Source: an uncultured Mediterranea sp.
GTDB taxonomy: Bacteria; Bacteroidota; Bacteroidia; Bacteroidales; Bacteroidaceae
Direction of reading: 5' to 3'
Assembly (NCBI GenBank): GCA_945879145.1
Contig: CAMCUZ010000008.1
Coordinates: forward strand, 1 to 64,000
DNA: 64,000 bases
Shown piece after piece: positions 51,804-61,041 of this stretch. The position numbers were made by a program, and so were the translations under genes. The stretch's first letter is position 1; each line of letters starts with the position of its first letter. The notes under the pieces are model-generated. The model ran no database searches and was not told the DNA's origin. It worked only from the letters and a program-made list of their open reading frames with translations.

Positions 51804-52418
51804 ATGAAAGGTATTAAGAATTTGATCTTCGACTTCGGGGGCGTGCTTATCGACCTGGATAGAACGCGTTGTATCAATCAATTCCATTCGCTTGGCTTGA
51901 ACCATGTTGACCAGTTGCTCGATGTTTGTCATCAGCAAGGACTCTTCCTGCAACATGAGAAGGGGCTGGTGGATGATGACACTTTTCGCAACTACATCCG
52001 CACCGAGTCGGGCCAGTTGCAGCTCTCCGACAGTCAGATTGACGCGGCCTGGAACAGTTTCTTGGTCACGATTCCCACCTATAAGCTGGAGGCCCTGTTG
52101 CAGCTTCGGCAGCACTATATGGTCTATCTGCTGAGCAACACCAACAACATCCACTGGCAATGGTCTGTTGAGCATGCCTTCCCCTACAAGAGCTTCCGCG
52201 TGGAGAATTACTTCGAGAAAATCTACCTCTCCTACGAGATGAAGATGGCCAAGCCCGATGTGGAGATCTTCCAGGCAGTGCTGGCCGATGCAGATATCCT
52301 ACCTGAAGAGACCCTCTTCCTTGACGACTCACCAGCCAACTGCGAGGCGGCTCGCAGCTTAGGCATCAAGACCTATACTCCCAAAGCGCACGAAGATTGG
52401 CGCCCCCTGTTTGAATGA
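51804..52418 (+). CDS. HAD-family phosphatase
   Basis: 204 residues from the ATG at 51804; an earlier in-frame ATG at 51786 is less likely. HAD motif I reads DFGGVLIDLD, motif II LLSNTNN and motif III/IV MAKPDVEIFQ with LDDSPANCEAA. The GGVLIDLD form (no second Asp pair to a metal-aldolase) is the HAD-IA type seen in YihX-like phosphatases. It overlaps the ribF start by four bases, so the two are probably co-translated, suggesting a link to flavin metabolism. Confidence 0.9.
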   Translation: MKGIKNLIFDFGGVLIDLDRTRCINQFHSLGLNHVDQLLDVCHQQGLFLQHEKGLVDDDTFRNYIRTESGQLQLSDSQIDAAWNSFLVTIPTYKLEALLQLRQHYMVYLLSNTNNIHWQWSVEHAFPYKSFRVENYFEKIYLSYEMKMAKPDVEIFQAVLADADILPEETLFLDDSPANCEAARSLGIKTYTPKAHEDWRPLFE

Positions 52419-53404
52419 AGTGCATCACCTCCATATTGCCCCTTGAGGAGCGCAAGCCGTTGGCAGCTACCATTGGTTTCTTCGACGGCGTGCACCGTGG
52501 TCATCGTTACCTGATTGAGCAGGTGCAGCAGGTGGCCCGTGAGCGAGGCTTGACCTCGGCCGTAGTCACCTTTCCTAAGCATCCTCGGCAGGTGATGCAG
52601 CCCGATTATGCTCCTCGGTTGCTCACTACCTTTGAGGAGAAGATGCAACTTTTGAGCCGAGCGGGTGTGGAGCGCTCTATCCTGTTGGCGTTCACTCCCG
52701 AGCTGGCTCGGCTTACGGCACGCCAGTTTATGCAGATGCTGGCCGATGATTACGGGGTGCGTGTCTTGGTGATAGGCTACGATCATCGCTTCGGTCACCA
52801 CCGCAACGAGGGCTTTGAAGACTATCTACGCTATGGTCAGGAGCTGGGTATGGAGGTGATTCAGGCCCGTCAGCTTCCCGAGGAGGAGGACGCTGTGGCC
52901 GTCAGCTCTTCCCGCATACGGCAGTTGCTGTCACAGGGTGAGGTGGCCGAGGCCGCTCGCTTGCTGGGTTACCGCTACTTCCTGCAAGGGGAGGTGGAGG
53001 CTGGCTATCAGGTGGGTCGTACCATCGGGTTCCCTACCGCCAACCTGTTGCCCAACGATCCTTATAAGCTGATTCCTGCTGAGGGGGTCTATGCCGTTCG
53101 TGTAGCGCTGCTTGATGCCTCTTCTGCAGCTGCTGGCCTACAGTCCGCTGAACGTTCGTGGTATGGTGGTATGCTCTGCATAGGCCGTCGCCCCACCTTG
53201 CGGAATGGTTCCGACCGCAGCATTGAAGTCCACCTGTTCGACTTCTCAGGCAATCTCTACCATCGTCCGTTGCGCATTGAGCTGGTGCAGTTCACCCGCC
53301 AGGAGCAGCGCTTCGACTCCTTGGAGGCCCTCCGTCAACGCATCGCACGGGATGAACAGGAAATCCGTGCCCTACTTCAATCCCAAAATCCTCTTCTACC
53401 ATGA
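52415..53404 (+). CDS. ribF: Bifunctional riboflavin kinase / FAD synthetase
   Basis: 329 residues. The N-terminal nucleotidyltransferase has GFFDGVHRGH at 21-30 and the SSSRIR motif at 164-169. The C-terminal kinase has GRTIGFPTAN at 201-210. It makes FMN and FAD in the cytoplasm. It overlaps the HAD gene before it and the anSME gene after it by four bases each (ATGA). Confidence 0.96.
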   Translation: MKCITSILPLEERKPLAATIGFFDGVHRGHRYLIEQVQQVARERGLTSAVVTFPKHPRQVMQPDYAPRLLTTFEEKMQLLSRAGVERSILLAFTPELARLTARQFMQMLADDYGVRVLVIGYDHRFGHHRNEGFEDYLRYGQELGMEVIQARQLPEEEDAVAVSSSRIRQLLSQGEVAEAARLLGYRYFLQGEVEAGYQVGRTIGFPTANLLPNDPYKLIPAEGVYAVRVALLDASSAAAGLQSAERSWYGGMLCIGRRPTLRNGSDRSIEVHLFDFSGNLYHRPLRIELVQFTRQEQRFDSLEALRQRIARDEQEIRALLQSQNPLLP

Positions 53405-54636
53405 CCACTTTTGCCCCCTTTGCCCGTCCTCTGTATGTGATGGCCAAGCCCGTAGGCTCAGTCTGCAATCTGGCTTGCACCTACTGCTATTACCTCGAAA
53501 AGAGCCACCTCTATCAACACGAAGATCCTGCTGGCCGCTTTACCATGAGCGACGAACTGCTTGAACGTTTCATCAAGCAATACATCGAGTCGCAGACCAT
53601 GCCGCAGGTGCTCTTCACCTGGCATGGCGGTGAGACGCTAATGCGGCCCCTCTCGTTTTACAAACGGGTGATGGAGCTGCAGAAGAAGTATGCAGTCGGC
53701 CGCACCATCGACAACTCCATCCAAACCAACGGTACGCTGCTCACCGATGAGTGGTGCCGCTTCTTTAAGGAGAACAACTGGCTGGTGGGCGTCTCGATAG
53801 ATGGTCCGCAGGAGTTTCATGATGAGTACCGCCGCAACAAGCAGGGATTGCCCTCGTTTCAGAAGGTGATGCGGGGAATTGCTCTGCTCAATAAGCATGG
53901 GGTGGAGTGGAATGCGCTGGCTGTGGTGAATGACTACAATGCCGACTATCCGCTCGACTTCTACCACTTTTTTAAGGAGATAAAGTGTCGTTTCATCCAG
54001 TTCACGCCCATCGTAGAGCGTATTCTGCCCCATGCCGATGGACGTCATCTGGCCTGTCCGGCCGATCAAAACGACATCCCCTTGGCCGATTTCTCCGTCA
54101 CCCCCGAGCAGTGGGGCCATTTCCTTTGCACCATCTTCGATGAATGGGTGCGACAGGATGTGGGTGAGTACTTTATCCAGCTGTTCGACTCCACCCTGGC
54201 CAATTGGGTTGGTCAGCAACCTGGCGTTTGCACCCTGGCCAAAACCTGTGGCCATGCCGGAGTGATGGAGTACAACGGCGATCTCTATGCCTGCGACCAC
54301 TTCGTCTTTCCCGAATACAAGCTGGGTAATATCCGTACGCAGACGCTGACCGAGATGATGTACAGCGAGCGCGAACAGCAGTTTGGTGCCGCCAAGCAGA
54401 ACAGCCTGCCCACCCAATGCCGCGAGTGTGAGTTCCTCTTTGCCTGCAACGGGGAGTGCCCCAAGAACCGCTTCCTCCGTACCGCCACCGGTGAGCCAGG
54501 ACTCAACTACCTCTGCAAGGGGTATCATCGCTTCTTCTCTCACGTAGCCCCCTACATGGACTTTATGAAGCGTGAACTGCTGGCTCAACGTCCACCAGCC
54601 AACGTGATGACCCAATTCCATCCCAGCAAGAAATAG
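53401..54636 (+). CDS. Anaerobic sulfatase-maturating enzyme (anSME, radical SAM/SPASM)
   Basis: 411 residues. The radical-SAM cluster ligands Cys22, Cys26 and Cys29 lie in VCNLACTYCYY, with GGETLMRP following. The C-terminal SPASM domain has CGHAGVMEYNGDLYACDHFV and CRECEFLFACNGECPK, giving two further Fe-S clusters. It oxidises an active-site Cys or Ser of sulfatases to formylglycine, needed for sulfatase activity without oxygen. No sulfatase gene is in the window. It overlaps the ribF end by four bases. Confidence 0.94.
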   Translation: MTTFAPFARPLYVMAKPVGSVCNLACTYCYYLEKSHLYQHEDPAGRFTMSDELLERFIKQYIESQTMPQVLFTWHGGETLMRPLSFYKRVMELQKKYAVGRTIDNSIQTNGTLLTDEWCRFFKENNWLVGVSIDGPQEFHDEYRRNKQGLPSFQKVMRGIALLNKHGVEWNALAVVNDYNADYPLDFYHFFKEIKCRFIQFTPIVERILPHADGRHLACPADQNDIPLADFSVTPEQWGHFLCTIFDEWVRQDVGEYFIQLFDSTLANWVGQQPGVCTLAKTCGHAGVMEYNGDLYACDHFVFPEYKLGNIRTQTLTEMMYSEREQQFGAAKQNSLPTQCRECEFLFACNGECPKNRFLRTATGEPGLNYLCKGYHRFFSHVAPYMDFMKRELLAQRPPANVMTQFHPSKK

Positions 54637-54686
54637 GAATTTATAGAAGATATCCAATGTATTTGAGGTTAAAAGACCTTACAGAG

Positions 54687-54717
54687 TTGGATATATGCTT
54701 CTTTATCCCTACTTTTG
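54687..54717 (+). promoter_or_regulatory. Bacteroidetes-type promoter of the GH2 gene
   Basis: TACTTTTG at 54710-54717 with TTG at 54687-54689 and a 20-base spacer. It sets the start of the GH2 gene at 54783, not at an in-frame upstream ATG at 54657. Confidence 0.75.
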
Positions 54718-54782
54718 TCCTGTTAATCCATACTATGGTTCATGAATCCTATAGAAACACTTATAACATTAATTTATATACG

Positions 54783-57700
54783 ATGAAAAAATCAGTTTTG
54801 TGTTTTGCCTTCTGTTGCTTCGCTGCTGCGGCTCATGCCGACAACCGGCAACTGCAAGGTTTCTATTATGGCAACAGCGAGCAACCTTCGGGTATCGAGT
54901 GGCAATCTCCTGACTCTTTGGCTTACAACAAAGAGCAGCCTCGAGCTACCTTCTACTCGTTTGCTGACGTGGAGAGTGCTCGTCGTGTACTGCCAGAACA
55001 GAGTGCCTACTGGCTCTCGCTGAATGGAACGTGGAAATTCCACTGGTCACCTAACCCCGATGAACGTCCGGCTGACTTCTACAAGCCAGACTTTGATGTC
55101 GCTGGATGGGACGACTTGACTGTACCTTCCAGTTGGAGCATTGCTGGTTTGCAGAAGGATGGCAGCCAGCGTTACGGAACGCCTATCTACGTGAATCAAC
55201 CCGTCATCTTTCAGCACAAGGTGGCTGTCGATGACTGGCGTGGTGGTGTGATGCGTACGCCCCCCACCCACTGGACCACCTATAAGCATCGCAACGAGGT
55301 GGGCTCCTATCGCCGCACTTTCGAACTGCCTAAGGAGTGGGATGGTCGTCAGGTCTATATCAGTTTTGATGGCGTGGACTCTTTCTTCTACCTCTGGATT
55401 AACGGCCGTTACGTGGGCTTCTCGAAGAACTCGCGCAATGCGGCCCGCTTCAATATTACCCGCTTCCTCCAGCCGGGTACCAACGTGGTGGCTGCCGAGG
55501 TCTATCGCAGTTCGGATGCCTCGTTCCTCGAAGCGCAGGATATGTTCCGTCTGCCGGGTATCTTCCGCACCGTGGCACTCTACTCCACCCCCGAGGTGCA
55601 GATTCGCGACCTGGTGGTTATCCCCGACTTGGTGAACGACTACCAGGATGGTGTACTCCACATCCAGACCGATATCCGCAACCTGGGTAAGAAAGATGCC
55701 AAGGGCTATACACTGACCTACAGCCTCTATGCCAACGCCCTCTACTCCGATGATAACGAGGAGGTGAAGGATGCGCTCTTTACCTCGCAGCCCATCGACA
55801 TCAAGGCCGGACTCTCGCAGAGCACCACCGGCACGCTGACGGTGAAGATGCCCAAGCAATGGAGTGCTGAGGCACCTTACCGCTATACCCTGGTGGCCCA
55901 GTTGAAGAACAAGAAGGGCAAGGTGGTGGAGACCGTATCGACCTACACCGGCTTCCGCAAGGTGGAAATCAAGGATACTAAGGCTGAGGACGATGAGTTC
56001 AAACTGGCTGGTAGATACTATTACATTAACGGCAAGACCGTGAAGCTGAAGGGCGTGAACCGCCACGAAACAGCTCCCGAGTCGGGACATGCACTGACGC
56101 GTGAGCACATGCTCGAAGAGGTGATGATGATGAAGCGAGCCAACATCAACCACGTGCGTAACTCCCACTATCCCGACGATCCCTACTGGTATTACCTGTG
56201 TGATAAGTATGGTATCTATCTGGAGGATGAGGCCAACTTGGAGTCGCACGAATACTACTATGGTGCAGCATCGCTCTCGCATCCTGAGAAGTGGCGCAAC
56301 GCACACGTGGCACGCAACATGGAGATGGTGCACAGCACCGTCAACAGTCCCTCCATCGTGATTTGGTCTTTGGGCAACGAAGCCGGACCGGGTAAGAACT
56401 TTGTAGCTGCCTACGAGGCCATTAAGGCTTTCGACACTTCGCGCCCCGTGCAGTATGAACGCAACAACGACATTGTAGATATGGGCTCCAACCAGTATCC
56501 CTCCATCGGATGGACTCGGGGTGCCGTGAAGGGTAACTACAAAATCAAGTACCCCTTCCATATCTCCGAGTATGCACACTCCATGGGTAATGCGGTGGGC
56601 AACCTGGTGGACTACTGGGATGCCATTGAGAGCACCAACTTCTTCTGCGGTGGTGCCATCTGGGACTGGATTGACCAGTCGCTCTACAACTACGACCTCA
56701 AGACCGGTGAACGCTACCTGGCCTACGGAGGTGACTTTGGCGATACGCCCAACGATGGACAGTTTGTGATGAACGGCATCATCTTTGGTGACATGATGCC
56801 CAAACCGCAATATTTCGAGGTGAAGAAGGTGTATCAGAACATCGGTGTGAAGGCCGTGGATATGACAAAAGGTCGCTTCGAGGTGTTCAACAAGAACTAT
56901 TTCATGCCCCTGACGGACTACGTCATGGAGTGGAGCCTCTATGAAAACGGAAAGCGGGTGGATGGCAGTACTTCGGTGATTGGTCCGCGCAACATCGTCG
57001 GTCCCCGTGAACGTCAGCAATATACCTTGCCCTACGACTACAGTCAGTTGCCTAAGGAGAATGAATATTTTGTGACCATCCAGTTCAAGCTGGCAGAGGA
57101 TAAGCCGTGGGCTAAGGCTGGCTACGTGCAGGCCGAAGAGCAATTGCTCGTCAAGGCGGCCGGACAGCGTCCGCTTATCAGCGCTGTGACACAGGATGCT
57201 CCTGCTATCCAACTGGTTACCGATAAGGAGAATGCCAACCTGCAGACCATCACCGGAGCTCACTTCGAGGCGCGTTTCGACATGACTACGGGTACACTCT
57301 ATAGCCTGAGCTACAACGGCAAGAAGGTGATTACTGATGGCAACGGACCCAAGCTGGATGCCTTCCGTGCCTTTACCAACAACGACAACTGGTTCTACAG
57401 CCAATGGTTCGACCGCGGCCTGCATAACCTGAAGCATAAGGTCATTGACAGCAAGACATTCCAAGGTAAGAACGGCACGCAGGTGCTGTCGTTCACCGTA
57501 GAGTCGCAAGCTCCTCATGCAGCGCGTATCTTGGGCGGCACCAGCTCGGGCCGCAACAGCATCGAAGAGCTGACCGACCGTCTCTTTGGCGACGACGACT
57601 TCAAGTTTACCACCCAGCAGATCTGGACGGTCTATAAGGATGGCTCCATCGAGCTGGAGGCCTCTATCACTTCCAACATGGCCAACTTCATCGTGCCTCG

Positions 57701-58817
57701 CCTAGGCTACGTGATGTGTGTACCCCAACAGCTGGATCAGTTGACCTACTATGGCCGTGGACCGGTGGAGAACTATGCCGATCGCAAGACGGGTCAGTTT
57801 ATTGCGCAGTACCGCAGCACGGTGAAGGAGCAGTTTGCCAACTTCCCCAAGCCGCAGAGCATGGGTAACCACGAGGAGGTGCGCTGGGTATCGCTGACCG
57901 ACGGTCAGCAGGGCGTGCTCTTTGTAGCCAAGCAGACCATGTCCACCACCGCTTTGCCCTATTCTGAACTCGACCTGACGCTGGCCGGTCATCCTCATCA
58001 GCTGCCTGCTGCTGGCGATACCTACCTGCATCTCGACCTGGGTGTAACTGGCCTGGGTGGCAACAGCTGCGGACAGGGTGGTCCGTTGGAGCCCGACTGC
58101 GTGAAGGCTTCCAACCATACCTTTGGCTTTATCATCCGTCCTGTTGAACAGGCTAAGGTGAGCGAGTCGGCTCAGGTGGATACGGATGGCTATCTCCCCT
58201 TCAGCATCAGCCGCGACCGTGCCGGCAAGGTGACCATCAACTCTACGGCCGCTGATGCCGCTTTCCTCTACAAGGTCAACAAGCAGCGCAAGCCCACAGC
58301 CTACACTGGCCAGCCCATTGAACTGGCACAAGGTGGTACCGTAACGGCTTGGTATAAGGATCAGCCTGAGATTCAGGTGACCATGACCTTCCCCAAGATT
58401 GAGACTGTAGCTACCGAAGTCATTTATGCCAGCAGCGAAGAGGGTGGCAGTGCCAAGTACCTGACCGATGGCGATCCCACCACGATGTGGCATACGATGT
58501 ATTCCGTTACCGTGGCTCAGTATCCTCACTGGGTCGATCTGGATGCTGGTGAGGCAAAACTGATCAAGGGTTTCACCTACTTGCCCCGCCAGGAAGGGAG
58601 CAATGGCGACATCAAGGAGTACCGCATCTATGTGAGCAACGACGGCAAGGAGTGGGGCGAACCCATTCACAGCGGCAGCTTTGCCCGTAGTAAGGATTTG
58701 CAGAAGGTGCTCTTCAACCAACCTGTCAAGGCCCGTTACTTCCGCTTCATGGCACTCAGTGCCCAAAACGGACAGGACTATGCCTCGGGCGCTGAACTGG
58801 GTATCTTGGCCGAATAA
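54783..58817 (+). CDS. Beta-galactosidase (GH2) with C-terminal F5/8 type C domain
   Basis: 1344 residues from the ATG at 54783, with a signal peptide (about 1-19, ending AAHA). The GH2 sugar-binding and immunoglobulin-like domains precede a TIM barrel whose acid/base Glu533 lies in SLGNEAGPG and nucleophile Glu596 in HISEYAHSMGN. A small-chain beta-sandwich follows (about 820-1090, with GRGPVENYADRK). The last 160 residues (from about 1190) form an F5/8 type C, CBM32-like domain (ASSEEGGSAKYLTDGDPTTMWHT). It probably acts in the periplasm or on the surface on galactosides from glycans. Confidence 0.92.
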   Translation: MKKSVLCFAFCCFAAAAHADNRQLQGFYYGNSEQPSGIEWQSPDSLAYNKEQPRATFYSFADVESARRVLPEQSAYWLSLNGTWKFHWSPNPDERPADFYKPDFDVAGWDDLTVPSSWSIAGLQKDGSQRYGTPIYVNQPVIFQHKVAVDDWRGGVMRTPPTHWTTYKHRNEVGSYRRTFELPKEWDGRQVYISFDGVDSFFYLWINGRYVGFSKNSRNAARFNITRFLQPGTNVVAAEVYRSSDASFLEAQDMFRLPGIFRTVALYSTPEVQIRDLVVIPDLVNDYQDGVLHIQTDIRNLGKKDAKGYTLTYSLYANALYSDDNEEVKDALFTSQPIDIKAGLSQSTTGTLTVKMPKQWSAEAPYRYTLVAQLKNKKGKVVETVSTYTGFRKVEIKDTKAEDDEFKLAGRYYYINGKTVKLKGVNRHETAPESGHALTREHMLEEVMMMKRANINHVRNSHYPDDPYWYYLCDKYGIYLEDEANLESHEYYYGAASLSHPEKWRNAHVARNMEMVHSTVNSPSIVIWSLGNEAGPGKNFVAAYEAIKAFDTSRPVQYERNNDIVDMGSNQYPSIGWTRGAVKGNYKIKYPFHISEYAHSMGNAVGNLVDYWDAIESTNFFCGGAIWDWIDQSLYNYDLKTGERYLAYGGDFGDTPNDGQFVMNGIIFGDMMPKPQYFEVKKVYQNIGVKAVDMTKGRFEVFNKNYFMPLTDYVMEWSLYENGKRVDGSTSVIGPRNIVGPRERQQYTLPYDYSQLPKENEYFVTIQFKLAEDKPWAKAGYVQAEEQLLVKAAGQRPLISAVTQDAPAIQLVTDKENANLQTITGAHFEARFDMTTGTLYSLSYNGKKVITDGNGPKLDAFRAFTNNDNWFYSQWFDRGLHNLKHKVIDSKTFQGKNGTQVLSFTVESQAPHAARILGGTSSGRNSIEELTDRLFGDDDFKFTTQQIWTVYKDGSIELEASITSNMANFIVPRLGYVMCVPQQLDQLTYYGRGPVENYADRKTGQFIAQYRSTVKEQFANFPKPQSMGNHEEVRWVSLTDGQQGVLFVAKQTMSTTALPYSELDLTLAGHPHQLPAAGDTYLHLDLGVTGLGGNSCGQGGPLEPDCVKASNHTFGFIIRPVEQAKVSESAQVDTDGYLPFSISRDRAGKVTINSTAADAAFLYKVNKQRKPTAYTGQPIELAQGGTVTAWYKDQPEIQVTMTFPKIETVATEVIYASSEEGGSAKYLTDGDPTTMWHTMYSVTVAQYPHWVDLDAGEAKLIKGFTYLPRQEGSNGDIKEYRIYVSNDGKEWGEPIHSGSFARSKDLQKVLFNQPVKARYFRFMALSAQNGQDYASGAELGILAE

Positions 58818-58837
58818 ATTCGCGTGATATACCACAT

Positions 58838-58887
58838 GTTGGGGCAACAGCTCATTGTGCTTCTGCACATTAGGCTGTTGCCCCAAC
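58838..58887. terminator. Terminator of the GH2 gene (also serves pgeF)
   Basis: GTTGGGGCAACAGC (58838-58851) pairs exactly with 58874-58887, followed by a T run on the plus strand. Convergent genes lie on both sides. Confidence 0.9.
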
Positions 58888-58915
58888 TCTTTTTCCCTCC
58901 TCCGTACGGTGGACT

Positions 58916-59716
58916 CTAGCGCACCATGATGCCGGAGAGGATGCGGCCCGAGCGGATGCCTAAGCGTCGGGCTGAGAAGAAGCGCTCGTGCTGGCTGTAG
59001 GTGCAGATGCGGGATAACTCGATGTGCGCATCAGGAATACCAAAGCTATGCAGCTCGAGCATGTTGGCTGCAGGCAGGTCAAGGTGATACTTCTGGGTTG
59101 TGGGATGGCGGTAGGTAAGTTGTGCTATGGGGAAGCCTGCAGCGGCAAAGGCTTCAACCACTTCATCTCCCGTCTCGAAGGCATTGAGCGAGATGCCTGG
59201 GCCGATGCAGGCCATGCACCGGCTTCCCTGTGTACCGTACCGTTGTTGCATCTGCTGCAGGGTATGGCCGACGATGTGTTGCTGTGTACCGCGCCATCCG
59301 GCATGAATGGCTGCTGCAGCGTGATGCTCCGTATCATAGATAAGTACGGGGATGCAGTCGGCTGTGGAGATGCAGAGGCAGACTCCCCTGTGGCACGTGG
59401 TTAAGGCATCTACCCCTTGAAGCAGCATCTGTTTCTCTTCTATGGTGGCAGTGAGATAAGCATCGTCGATGTCAAGGCAAGTGATGCCGTGTGTCTGAAA
59501 GGGGATGACAAGCTCCTGCGGAGGTTGCGGCAGCATCTGGAGGAGCAGTTGCTGGTTGCGCGCTACGCAACGAGGGTCATCACCCGTGTAGGCGGTGCAG
59601 TTCAAGCTGGCGTATCTCCCGCTACTGCATCCGCCGCTGCGTGTAGTACTAAAGGCCAAAGCCCCACCATGGATGGCGGGCAGATCGTAAATCAAGAGGT
59701 GATTATTGTAGTGCAT
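58916..59716 (-). CDS. pgeF: Peptidoglycan editing factor PgeF (YfiH, laccase-domain protein)
   Basis: 266 residues of the YfiH/DUF152 family. The zinc/copper ligand motifs read STADCIPVLIYD (Cys) and AAIHAGWRGT (His), with the family signature IQPHIGP-like CIGPGISLNAFE. PgeF in E. coli keeps peptidoglycan composition correct by acting on misincorporated precursors; a purine nucleoside phosphorylase-like activity has also been reported for the family. It has its own promoter upstream. Confidence 0.93.
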   Translation of the reverse strand: MHYNNHLLIYDLPAIHGGALAFSTTRSGGCSSGRYASLNCTAYTGDDPRCVARNQQLLLQMLPQPPQELVIPFQTHGITCLDIDDAYLTATIEEKQMLLQGVDALTTCHRGVCLCISTADCIPVLIYDTEHHAAAAIHAGWRGTQQHIVGHTLQQMQQRYGTQGSRCMACIGPGISLNAFETGDEVVEAFAAAGFPIAQLTYRHPTTQKYHLDLPAANMLELHSFGIPDAHIELSRICTYSQHERFFSARRLGIRSGRILSGIMVR

Positions 59717-59766
59717 AATGAATAGGTTGCGAGTGGTTTGATATGCTTATTCGATTATTTTTTTTG

Positions 59767-59796
59767 CAAAAGTATTGAAATAATAGCTTGGAGCAA
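59767..59796 (-). promoter_or_regulatory. Bacteroidetes-type promoter of pgeF
   Basis: Minus-strand TACTTTTG (59774-59767) with TTG at 59796-59794 and a 19-base spacer. Confidence 0.75.
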
Positions 59797-59889
59797 GGCC
59801 TAATCCCCCTGTTTTTTTTCGTTGTGTAGGTTATTTAATTCCAAATCATCCATATTTAGTACCAAATCGTATATTTTGTTTCTAATCTG

Positions 59890-59921
59890 TTGGTTAGTGT
59901 TAAACAAATTTGTTTTCTTTG
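59890..59921 (+). promoter_or_regulatory. Candidate promoter of the fimbrillin locus
   Basis: TTTCTTTG at 59914-59921 has one mismatch to TAnnTTTG, with TTG at 59890-59892 and a 21-base spacer. Confidence 0.45.
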
Positions 59922-59950
59922 CATACCCAAATTTCAATTAACAATCATTT

Positions 59951-60895
59951 ATGAAACAATTCAAGACAATTTTGGCAGGTGTCGGACTGCTCGTATGCGC
60001 ATCGTGTGCGAATGACCTCCCTGAGGTAGATGACAGCATCATCCGTATTCAGGCCAACGTGGGTATGGCTGCAACCAAGGCCGCAAGCAATGTGCAGGGA
60101 ACGCAGTTTCAATCTGGTGAAAAGGTGAATATCTATCTCTTTGAACATCTTGATGACGCTTCTCCTGCTGCCTATACATATGGTACTAATGGACTCGTCG
60201 CTCATTCGGCAGATGGTGCTGGAGGACTCAATCCTGATGGTGGTGCCCTGTATTTTCCTGCAAACGGTCATGGCATTGATGTGTATGGCATCTATCCCTC
60301 GACGGTCACGGAGAGTACCACATCGTTTACTGTGCAAGTAGATCAGACATCGGATGCCTATTATAAGGCCAGCGATTTGATGTATGCTCCTTGCCAGTCC
60401 AATATGACTAAAGGCAGCCCCGTGGAGTTACCCTTTGCACACAAACTATCCAAAGTCATTGTAAAACTGGTACAGGGAAACGGATTGAATACTAACGACC
60501 TAAATAACGCTACGGTTCAGATTCTCAACACCTATACTCAGTGCTCAATTGCCAGCCTCTCCAAGACGGGTATAGGAGCCATTACTCCCTCTACTCAAGC
60601 TGAGGATAAAAAGCCCATCACGGTAGGCACATGGCCTTCATCCTCCTCAGAGGGTATTGCGGCTATTGTCATCCCTCAGTCGGTCCAGGCGGGTAATCCA
60701 TTGTTTCAAGTTTCCTTAACCAATGGTGCAAAGTATGTCTATACCATCCCCTCAACAGACTCTGCAGTCACCTTTGAATCAGGCACAGTCTATACCTATA
60801 CGTTGACGGTAACAACGGCTGCTATCGAGGTTACCTCAACGATTACCAACTGGAATCCTGGTAGCAACGAATCGGGTGACGCGATACTTCAGTAA
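59951..60895 (+). CDS. Fimbrillin-family lipoprotein
   Basis: 314 residues. The lipoprotein signal ends VCASC (Cys19), and the mature part shows the fimbrillin/Mfa pattern: an N-terminal beta-sandwich opened by FQSGEKVNIYLFE, the mid region PFAHKLSKVIVKLV, and a C-terminal part YTYTLTVTTAAIEVTSTITNWNPG. Fimbrillins are exported, proteolysed and polymerised into type V fimbriae or surface-anchored. It heads the locus that continues to the right edge. Confidence 0.85.
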   Translation: MKQFKTILAGVGLLVCASCANDLPEVDDSIIRIQANVGMAATKAASNVQGTQFQSGEKVNIYLFEHLDDASPAAYTYGTNGLVAHSADGAGGLNPDGGALYFPANGHGIDVYGIYPSTVTESTTSFTVQVDQTSDAYYKASDLMYAPCQSNMTKGSPVELPFAHKLSKVIVKLVQGNGLNTNDLNNATVQILNTYTQCSIASLSKTGIGAITPSTQAEDKKPITVGTWPSSSSEGIAAIVIPQSVQAGNPLFQVSLTNGAKYVYTIPSTDSAVTFESGTVYTYTLTVTTAAIEVTSTITNWNPGSNESGDAILQ

Positions 60896-60911
60896 CAAGC
60901 CAACGTAACGA

Positions 60912-61034
60912 ATGGAGTATATCTACACGTTAGCTTTAGATCTTGGCGTGCTGACTGTGAAAAGTATCACCGTAGGTTCATTTCAGGATGGGGGAACAAT
61001 CGATAAGTCATGGGAGATCTACGAAGGTCAATAA
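60912..61034 (+). pseudogene. Short remnant resembling a fimbrillin C-terminal end
   Basis: 40-residue frame (MEYIYTLALDLGVLTVKSIT, ending SWEIYEGQ). The YIYTLALDL start matches the C-terminal beta strand seen in fimbrillins such as the gene just upstream, but the rest of the protein is missing. It lies 16 bases after the fimbrillin stop and is probably a fragment of a lost paralogue. Confidence 0.4.
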
Positions 61035-61041
61035 ATAAACG

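Noticed and set aside
50598..52175. 525-codon open frame on the minus strand opposite the calcium ATPase and HAD genes
   Set aside because: It spans two real genes and their gap on the other strand and has no recognisable domain.
55047..57518. 823-codon open frame on the minus strand inside the GH2 gene
   Set aside because: It lies entirely opposite a clear GH2 enzyme with catalytic residues. The length follows from codon composition of the real gene; no family mark is visible.
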